DNA of 5,626 nt from assembly GCA_013334735.1 (NCBI GenBank), contig JAAXXA010000218.1, forward strand, positions 1 to 5,626. Reading direction: 5' to 3'. The translations under genes and the position numbers were made by a program. The notes under the pieces were generated by a model. That model saw only the letters and a program-made list of their open reading frames with translations. It was not told the origin of the DNA and did not search any database. Every line of letters begins with the position of its first letter. Positions within the stretch are counted from its first letter, which is position 1. Of the stretch, positions 1 through 4,591 are shown piece after piece. Source of the stretch: Bacteroidota bacterium. Lineage in GTDB: Bacteria > Bacteroidota > Bacteroidia > Bacteroidales > CG2-30-32-10.

Positions 1-10
1 AAAAAATATT

Positions 11-36
11 TTAACATAACGTTATTAACATTATGT
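11..36. repeat. Palindrome and direct repeat upstream of gene 1
   Basis: Positions 16-25 read ATAACGTTAT, a perfect 10-bp palindrome. TTAACAT occurs twice on the same strand (11-17 and 25-31), and ACATAA (14-19) is inverted as TTATGT (31-36). The cluster lies about 75 bases upstream of the predicted -33 element of gene 1. It could be a regulator-binding site or simply AT-rich coincidence. No known operator is recognised. Confidence 0.3.
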
Positions 37-109
37 CGTATATAATCAATTATTTACTCCCTTTTTAAGATTGACAGATTCAGATACCCTGTAAATATCA
101 AAATTTTAT

Positions 110-140
110 TTTGCTTTGGTATTAATATAAAGTACCTTTG
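110..140 (+). promoter_or_regulatory. Bacteroidota-type promoter for gene 1
   Basis: TTTG at 110-113 is followed after 19 bases by TACCTTTG at 133-140. This fits the Bacteroidota housekeeping sigma pattern, a -33 TTTG and a -7 TAnnTTTG. Transcription would start a few bases after 140, giving a leader of roughly 75 bases before the ATG at 223. A second TTTG at 115-118 is spaced too closely (14 bases) to be the preferred -33 element. This is the only full match to the pattern that I found in the window. Confidence 0.65.
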
Positions 141-180
141 AAAGTTGAACATAAAAAAAATCATAAAAAAAACGCGTTAA

Positions 181-200
181 CTTGAATTAAACTAAATTAA
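181..200 (+). repeat. Leader repeat, copy 1 (before gene 1)
   Basis: CTTGAATTAAACTAAATTAA lies 23 bases before the ATG of gene 1. Its partner at 2181-2200, 24 bases before the ATG of gene 2, matches at 18 of 20 positions. The tandem duplication that produced the two genes therefore included at least this part of the 5' leader, or the leader is under selection, for example for translation. There is no Shine-Dalgarno sequence; the region before the ATG is A-rich, as is usual in Bacteroidota. Confidence 0.6.
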
Positions 201-222
201 GAAGAAACTATATCTTAAAATT

Positions 223-2070
223 ATGGAAAAAAAAATCAAATTATCAAAAACGAAAAAAGTAATTACAGGAATATTAGTATCCTGCTTCTTTTGCTTAGGT
301 TTGAGTAATTATGTGCGCTCTAATAATGTACAGGTTACAAATGTTTCGATGTCAGACTCAACCATTACCTTTAACATACAATGGGATAACAGTTGGCGGA
401 ACACATCTACGGCAAACTCTACTATGAATTACGATGGTGTGTGGGTTTTTGTTAAATATCGCGATGCTTGCGACAGAACCTCTGCTTTTCCTTCTTCTTA
501 TAGCCACGTATGGCTTAAAAATGACACAGTAAGGCATACTACGAATGGTTCTGTATTAAAACAAATGGGAACCACAATTATACCTTACGTTACCGGTACT
601 TCGAGAGCAATGGGGGTTTTTTTATACAGAAAATACGATGGTTCCGGCACATTTCCCACTACGGGTAAAACCTCTGTAACATTGATATGGGATCAAACAG
701 CCCAGGGCACTGTGGGCGGCGACTGGGATATTCGTGTTTTTGCAACAGAAATGGTGTATATACCGCGTGGTCCATTCCGTATTGGCTCCGGCAATGTTAC
801 ATATAACGCCATTGCCACCGCCAACTTTTCTTCAAAAGTTACCGGTTTAATACCTTACACGGTAACTGCTGAAAATACAACTATAATTGTTAACCCGACT
901 CCGGCAGGTAGTCAAGGAAATCCAGGAGATTTGTTTACTCAACCGGCTTATAGTACCAATTCAACTATTCCTGAGAATTTCCCTAAAGGTTATGACCCTT
1001 TTTGGGTAATGAAATATGAAGTTACCCAGGGACAATATTGCGATTTTCTGAATTCATTGGACAGGCAGGAACAACTTTATGCCATTTATCAAGGCGGTCC
1101 ATCAGCGCAATATACTCTTGCTACCACTGCAAGTATTGATGCCTACAGATGGGTAATGTACACAACATCAATGTTGACACCATTTACCCCCGTAAACAGG
1201 CAATATATAAGGACAACGCCAACATTTATAGCCAACAAGCCTATTACTTTTGGATGCGACGCCAACAATAACGGGGTTCTTGATGAAGCTAACGATGGGC
1301 AGTGGACTGCATGTAATTTTCTTTATTTTAACAATGTTTCTAGTTATACAGCTTTGTATTTAAGAAAATATTTGAATTGGGCAGGATTACGTCCAATGAG
1401 TGAATTTGAATATGAAAAAATCTGCAGGGGGCAAACAAGTCAGGTAGCGCTTATGTCGAATGAATTAGTATGGGGGACGGATGGTTCTGCCGGAGGCAGA
1501 AACCCATGGAATGGAACTATTTCTTTCGCGAATACTATTAATGAAACTCCTATGCCCACTCCGGGCTCTGTTCAGGGAGAGTATATATGCTGCAACACTT
1601 CACTTGGACCTTTAAGAGTTGGTTCCACCCTCACAAGTTCCGTTCTGTGTACAAGAACTACAACAGGTTCATCTTTTTATGGCGTTACTGATATGGCAGG
1701 TAATGTTTGGGAATATGTATGGTCATTTGGGCTGAACGGCGCTAACACTAGTATTTATCCGGCTTATCCTGTTAATACGACCAACCCCTGGTTAACTAGG
1801 GCATCAAATGGCAATGGGGTTACTACTACTTATTCTAATTGGTACACTCCTACTTCTATGCCCGCTGCCTGGGGGCAAAATCAAAGTGCCACTTACGGTG
1901 GTTATAATCAAAATATTATTTATGAAGGTTACTGGAGAGGTGGTGCATGGGATAATCTTGATGCTCAATGGCAGGCTTTCACTATTTCATATAGAGGAGT
2001 TGTTAACGGCGCAGGTTATACGGTAACAGATGCTAATGCAGGTGGCAGAGGAGTTCGCACAGCCGAATAA
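223..2070 (+). CDS. Secreted FGE-sulfatase-like (SUMF1 fold) protein, copy 1
   Basis: The 615-residue product begins with a Lys-rich n-region and a hydrophobic segment at about 13-28, so it is exported. LVSC at 18-21 fits a lipobox, but the hydrophobic stretch continues past the Cys, so lipoprotein or ordinary secretion are both possible. Residues 34-172 form the N-terminal domain (NNVQVTNV, IQWDNSWR, WVFVKYR) that I associate with Bacteroidota FGE-like proteins. Residues 176-612 carry the FGE/C-type-lectin-fold landmarks: EMVYIP at 176, FWVMKYEVTQGQY at 260, LRPMSEFEYEKICRG at 389, MAGNVWEY at 491, RGGAW at 572 and GGRGVR at 607. True FGE has a reactive Cys pair just after RGGSW; here NLDAQW follows, so formylglycine formation is unlikely. 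An insert at 346-355 (DANNNGVLDE) resembles a calcium loop. The protein ends at the fold's last strand, without a type IX sorting tail. The gene ends in TAATAA. Its substrate or ligand is unknown. Confidence 0.9.
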   Translation: MEKKIKLSKTKKVITGILVSCFFCLGLSNYVRSNNVQVTNVSMSDSTITFNIQWDNSWRNTSTANSTMNYDGVWVFVKYRDACDRTSAFPSSYSHVWLKNDTVRHTTNGSVLKQMGTTIIPYVTGTSRAMGVFLYRKYDGSGTFPTTGKTSVTLIWDQTAQGTVGGDWDIRVFATEMVYIPRGPFRIGSGNVTYNAIATANFSSKVTGLIPYTVTAENTTIIVNPTPAGSQGNPGDLFTQPAYSTNSTIPENFPKGYDPFWVMKYEVTQGQYCDFLNSLDRQEQLYAIYQGGPSAQYTLATTASIDAYRWVMYTTSMLTPFTPVNRQYIRTTPTFIANKPITFGCDANNNGVLDEANDGQWTACNFLYFNNVSSYTALYLRKYLNWAGLRPMSEFEYEKICRGQTSQVALMSNELVWGTDGSAGGRNPWNGTISFANTINETPMPTPGSVQGEYICCNTSLGPLRVGSTLTSSVLCTRTTTGSSFYGVTDMAGNVWEYVWSFGLNGANTSIYPAYPVNTTNPWLTRASNGNGVTTTYSNWYTPTSMPAAWGQNQSATYGGYNQNIIYEGYWRGGAWDNLDAQWQAFTISYRGVVNGAGYTVTDANAGGRGVRTAE

Positions 2071-2180
2071 TAAAATATTAAGATATATAGTAAAAGTTAT
2101 ATGTTAGATGTAAAGAAGTATGTACCCATAAATCCTTATTTCCTTATACCTTACAGTTAATAAATTAGCTTACCCTTTCA

Positions 2181-2200
2181 CTTAAATTCAACTAAATTAA
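2181..2200 (+). repeat. Leader repeat, copy 2 (before gene 2)
   Basis: CTTAAATTCAACTAAATTAA matches positions 181-200 at 18 of 20 bases and has almost the same distance to its ATG (24 against 23 bases). Upstream of it the two leaders no longer align. The 153-base gap between the genes contains no TTTG at all, so no standard Bacteroidota promoter, and no hairpin with a T-tract. Gene 2 may therefore be read through from gene 1, or use another sigma factor. Confidence 0.6.
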
Positions 2201-2223
2201 TAATCACTTAAATCTTTAAAACT

Positions 2224-4053
2224 ATGAAGAAAAAAATTAAATTATCAAAAACGAAAAAAGTAATTATAGGAGTATTGTTATCCTGCTTCTTTTGCTTTGG
2301 TATGAGTAATTATGTGCGTTCTAATAATGTACAGGTTACAAATGTTGTGCTGGCAGACTCAACTATTACCTTAAACATACAGTGGGATAACAGTTGGCGG
2401 AACACATCTACGGCAAACTCTACTATGAATTACGACGGCGTATGGGTTTTTGTTAAATATCGCGATGCCTGCGATAGAACTTCTGCTTATCCTTCTTCTT
2501 TTAGCCATGTTTGGCTTAAAAATGACACCTCGAAACATACAGTACATAACTCTGTATTAAAACAAATGGGAACCTCAATTATACCTTACATTACCGGTAC
2601 ACAAAGGGCAATGGGGATTTTTTTATACAGAAAAAACGATGGCTCCGGTACATTTCCTCTTACCGGTAATACTCAGGTAACATTGATATGGGATCAAACA
2701 GCTCAGGGTACTGTAGGCGGCGCATGGGATGTCCGTGCTTATGCTGTTGAAATGGTTTATATACCCGGTGGTACATTCCGCATTGGATCCGGCAATCCTA
2801 CGTTTGTTAGTACTAGCACGATAAACTCCTCCAACTATTCTTCAAATGTTACGGGTTTAGTACCTTACACGGTTTCTACAGAAAATACAACCATAGCTCT
2901 TAACCCATCTCCTGCAATGAATCCCGGATTAGATTTATTTACCAGAACAGGCGCTACTGCCGCAGGAACTATAGATGCCGGTTTCCCTAAAGGTTATGAC
3001 CCTTTTTGGGTAATGAGATATGAAGTTTCACAGGGACAATATTGTGATTTTCTGAATTCGTTGGACAGGTTAGAACAAACTATGAATATTTATCAGGGCG
3101 GTCAGTATGGTGTTGCTGTAACTGCAACTCCTGACGCATACAGGTGGGTAATGTACACATCTACTACCTCGACTCCATGGGCTCCCGTAAACAGACAATA
3201 CATAAGACCTACGCCATCTTTTTTAGCCAACAAGCCTATTACTTTTGGGTGCGATGCCAATAATAACGGGACTCTTGATGAAGCTAACGATGGTCAGAAT
3301 ACGGCATGTAATTACTTGTATACCGGTAGTTATCCCGGCATTTTATTAAGAAAATATTTGAATTGGACTGCATTACGTCCTATGACTGATTGGGAATATG
3401 AAAAAATATGCAGAGGGCAGACAGCGCAGGTTGCAACTCAGGCGAACGAATTAGTATGGGGGACTGATGGTAGTGCGGGAGGCAGAAACCCATCTACCGG
3501 AATTTCTAATGCTAATCTTAACAATGAAGCTCCTGTTCCGACTCCGTGCTCTGTTCAGGGGGAGTATATAGGCAATAACGCTACAGCCGGACCTTTAAGA
3601 GTTGGCTCCACCTTAACTAATTCAGCCGGCTGTACCAGAACTTCAACCGGTTCATCTTATTATGGTGTTTCCGATATGGCAGGTAATCTTTGGGAATATG
3701 TGTGGTCTTTTGGATCTAACGGACCACTTACTGGTTTTTATCCGCTCACTAGCGATCCTGCGGCTAAACCTTGGTTAACCAGAACATCAAATGGTAATGG
3801 CATTGTTAATTCTAATGGTGATTATGGTTATCCTATTACTTTGCCTTCCGGGTGGGGTCAACAACGATCTAACACCGCCGGTTGGGGTTATAATGGGCAG
3901 ATTCATAATGAATATTACTGGAAAGGTGGCGGATGGGATACTTTAGATACTCAATGGCATGCTTTCGCTATATCATATAGAGGATCCTATGCCGCAGGAT
4001 ATCAGCCGGGTGATGCTAATTCAGGAGGCAGAGGAGTTCGCACTGCCGAATGA
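2224..4053 (+). CDS. Secreted FGE-sulfatase-like (SUMF1 fold) protein, copy 2
   Basis: This 609-residue tandem paralogue of gene 1 has the same order of parts. By my count 118 of the first 140 residues are identical to gene 1. The export signal is at 1-28 (LLSC at 18-21 is again an ambiguous lipobox), the N-terminal domain at 34-172 and the FGE-like domain at 176-606. Landmarks are EMVYIPGGTFRIGSG at 176, FWVMRYEVSQGQY at 261, LRPMTDWEYEKICRG at 384, MAGNLWEY at 485, KGGGW at 567 and GGRGVR at 601. The FGE catalytic cysteines are missing here too (DTLDTQW follows KGGGW). The calcium-loop-like insert DANNNGTLDE is at 344-353. Divergence from copy 1 is concentrated in loops around 191-255, 284-322, 422-455 and 495-565, with small insertions and deletions, while the core motifs are nearly fixed. 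The stop is TGA, directly followed by a 15-bp tandem repeat. The gene is probably co-transcribed with gene 1; the function is unknown. Confidence 0.9.
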   Translation: MKKKIKLSKTKKVIIGVLLSCFFCFGMSNYVRSNNVQVTNVVLADSTITLNIQWDNSWRNTSTANSTMNYDGVWVFVKYRDACDRTSAYPSSFSHVWLKNDTSKHTVHNSVLKQMGTSIIPYITGTQRAMGIFLYRKNDGSGTFPLTGNTQVTLIWDQTAQGTVGGAWDVRAYAVEMVYIPGGTFRIGSGNPTFVSTSTINSSNYSSNVTGLVPYTVSTENTTIALNPSPAMNPGLDLFTRTGATAAGTIDAGFPKGYDPFWVMRYEVSQGQYCDFLNSLDRLEQTMNIYQGGQYGVAVTATPDAYRWVMYTSTTSTPWAPVNRQYIRPTPSFLANKPITFGCDANNNGTLDEANDGQNTACNYLYTGSYPGILLRKYLNWTALRPMTDWEYEKICRGQTAQVATQANELVWGTDGSAGGRNPSTGISNANLNNEAPVPTPCSVQGEYIGNNATAGPLRVGSTLTNSAGCTRTSTGSSYYGVSDMAGNLWEYVWSFGSNGPLTGFYPLTSDPAAKPWLTRTSNGNGIVNSNGDYGYPITLPSGWGQQRSNTAGWGYNGQIHNEYYWKGGGWDTLDTQWHAFAISYRGSYAAGYQPGDANSGGRGVRTAE

Positions 4054-4055
4054 AA

Positions 4056-4115
4056 GTATAGAGGGATATGGTATAGGGGGATATGGTATAGAGGCATATG
4101 GTATAGAGGCATTCC
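4056..4115. repeat. 15-bp tandem repeat, four units
   Basis: Starting two bases after the stop codon of gene 2, GTATAGAGGGATATG is repeated at 4056-4070, 4071-4085, 4086-4100 and 4101-4115. Units 2 and 3 differ from unit 1 by one base each, while the last unit diverges at its 3' end. Because 15 is a multiple of three, the minus strand reads as a repeating LYH(M/I)P peptide. That open frame lacks any gene context and is best seen as a by-product of the repeat. Units of this kind change copy number easily by slippage. Confidence 0.85.
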
Positions 4116-4122
4116 CTTATAC
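4101..4122 (+). terminator. Imperfect hairpin closing the tandem repeat
   Basis: GTATAGAGG (4101-4109) can pair with CCCTTATAC (4114-4122) as a nine-pair stem with one mismatch, one G-T wobble and a four-base loop. Any of the other repeat units could pair with the same 3' arm. There is no T-tract after the stem, so intrinsic termination is uncertain, but it is the first hairpin after gene 2 and could end or stabilise the mRNA. Confidence 0.35.
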
Positions 4123-4175
4123 CGAAACCTAAATAGAGTTTGTCCGTAATATCGCCGAAAATAAAAATATTGCAA

Positions 4176-4195
4176 CCCTTCGACTAAGCTCAGGG
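4176..4195. repeat. REP-like imperfect palindrome
   Basis: CCCTTCGACTAAGCTCAGGG has CCCT/AGGG outer arms. Read on the minus strand (CTGAGC, four bases, TCGAAG) the stem continues through tandem G-A mismatches. From memory, closely related CCCTGAGC...TCGAAGGG motifs occur as dispersed repeats in many bacterial genomes including Bacteroidota; I could not verify this here. A core of the same motif in the opposite orientation lies at 4516-4530. Confidence 0.6.
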
Positions 4196-4197
4196 TA

Positions 4198-4240
4198 AAA
4201 TTGTAAAAATTAATCTGCCTTTGGCGGAGCAAATTGTAAA
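4198..4240. repeat. Small hairpin flanked by 10-bp direct repeats
   Basis: TCTGCC-TTT-GGCGGA at 4214-4228 forms a six-pair stem (one T-G wobble) with a three-base loop, GC-rich in an otherwise AT-rich region. AAATTGTAAA occurs exactly at 4198-4207 and 4231-4240 on either side. The arrangement resembles a very small mobile repeat with a target duplication, but the region is AT-rich and the direct repeat could be chance. The stem is not followed directly by a T-tract. Confidence 0.4.
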
Positions 4241-4284
4241 TTTATAAGACTTAGAATTATCAATGCTTATAATGTTTTTTGAAT

Positions 4285-4320
4285 TTTGCACTTTAGATTT
4301 TACATTTTAAAATTTGCACT
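4285..4320. repeat. TTTGCACT direct repeats in AT-rich spacer
   Basis: TTTGCACT occurs at 4285-4292 and 4313-4320, 28 bases apart, in similar AT-rich flanks. The second copy overlaps TAAAATTTG at 4308-4316, one base longer than the Bacteroidota -7 consensus, with TTTG 19 bases upstream at 4285-4288. This could be a degenerate promoter, but only a 17-codon frame (4335-4388) and the gene remnant follow it, so it may be a relic. Confidence 0.3.
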
Positions 4321-4387
4321 ATATATTTTAATACGATGAGTTTACAGATAGTCCCTAAATGTACAAATTTATACCATTGCGCAGTGT

Positions 4388-4490
4388 AATAATGAAGTTC
4401 CTGTTCCGGTTTCTTGCTTAATTCAAAGCAGATTACATAGACAACAATAAATGCGAATTAATTCTAAGAACATCCTACAGGAGTGATTAA
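4388..4490 (+). pseudogene. Decayed fragment of a third FGE-like paralogue
   Basis: Positions 4388-4426 align without gaps to 3520-3558 inside gene 2, with about 29 of 39 bases identical and 18 of 19 over AATGAAG.TCCTGTTCCG. The fragment reads NNEVPVPVSCLIQ against NNEAPVPTPCSVQ (from residue 433) of gene 2. The frame then shifts: from 4431 the next frame reads DYIDNN and then LILRTS, resembling EYIGNN...GPLRVGS of gene 2, before a stop at 4488-4490. No start, N-terminal domain or other FGE motif remains around it. I read this as the relic of a third tandem copy lost by deletion and mutation. The second half of the alignment is weak on its own. Confidence 0.55.
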
Positions 4491-4499
4491 TTGAATAGC

Positions 4500-4541
4500 C
4501 ACGGACTTTTGCTATCTGAGCGTATTCGAAAATTGCCCGTG
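4500..4541. repeat. Imperfect hairpin with inverted REP-like core
   Basis: CACGGAC (4500-4506) is inverted as GCCCGTG (4535-4541) with one mismatch, and TTTT (4507-4510) can pair with AAAA further in (around 4529-4532), giving a long imperfect stem. Inside the loop, CTGAGC (4516-4521), four bases, TCGAA (4526-4530) reproduces exactly, in opposite orientation, the core and spacing of the REP-like element at 4176-4195. The outer GGG/CCC arms of that element are not kept. Confidence 0.35.
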
Positions 4542-4559
4542 CTTAGGTAAATAACATAA

Positions 4560-4576
4560 TATGTAAAATTTACATA
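4560..4576. promoter_or_regulatory. 17-bp palindrome before the repeat-protein gene
   Basis: TATGTAAA-A-TTTACATA is a perfect inverted repeat with 8-bp arms around one central base. It ends 15 bases before the TTG start of the next gene. The position would suit an operator or an mRNA element that hides the start region. No TAnnTTTG promoter was found between 4490 and 4592, so the promoter of this gene is unassigned and this palindrome is the most conspicuous control candidate. Confidence 0.4.
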
Positions 4577-4591
4577 ATACCGCACAGGATA

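Noticed and set aside
1808..2026. Plus-strand 72-codon open frame within gene 1
   Set aside because: It overlaps the conserved C-terminal FGE motifs of gene 1 in another frame and lacks an independent start context.
223..2070. Assignment as a gliding/type IX secretion component (GldJ or GldK)
   Set aside because: Those proteins share the FGE-like fold, but the N-terminal domain here differs and no gld neighbours are present.
1930..4053. Diversity-generating retroelement target, since such variable proteins use the same FGE/C-type-lectin fold
   Set aside because: No reverse transcriptase or template repeat is visible, and the differences between the two C-termini are not confined to adenine positions. 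The template could lie outside the window, but nothing here supports it.
4056..4115. CRISPR array
   Set aside because: The units are 15 bp and directly adjacent, with no spacers.
4002..4232. Minus-strand open frame of 76 codons with a repeating LYH(M/I)P peptide
   Set aside because: It arises from the 15-bp tandem repeat, overlaps the end of gene 2 and the REP-like element, and has no gene-like composition or context.
4335..4388. 17-codon frame starting at ATG 4335, after a promoter-like sequence
   Set aside because: It is too short, has no recognisable features, and runs into the gene relic in a different frame.
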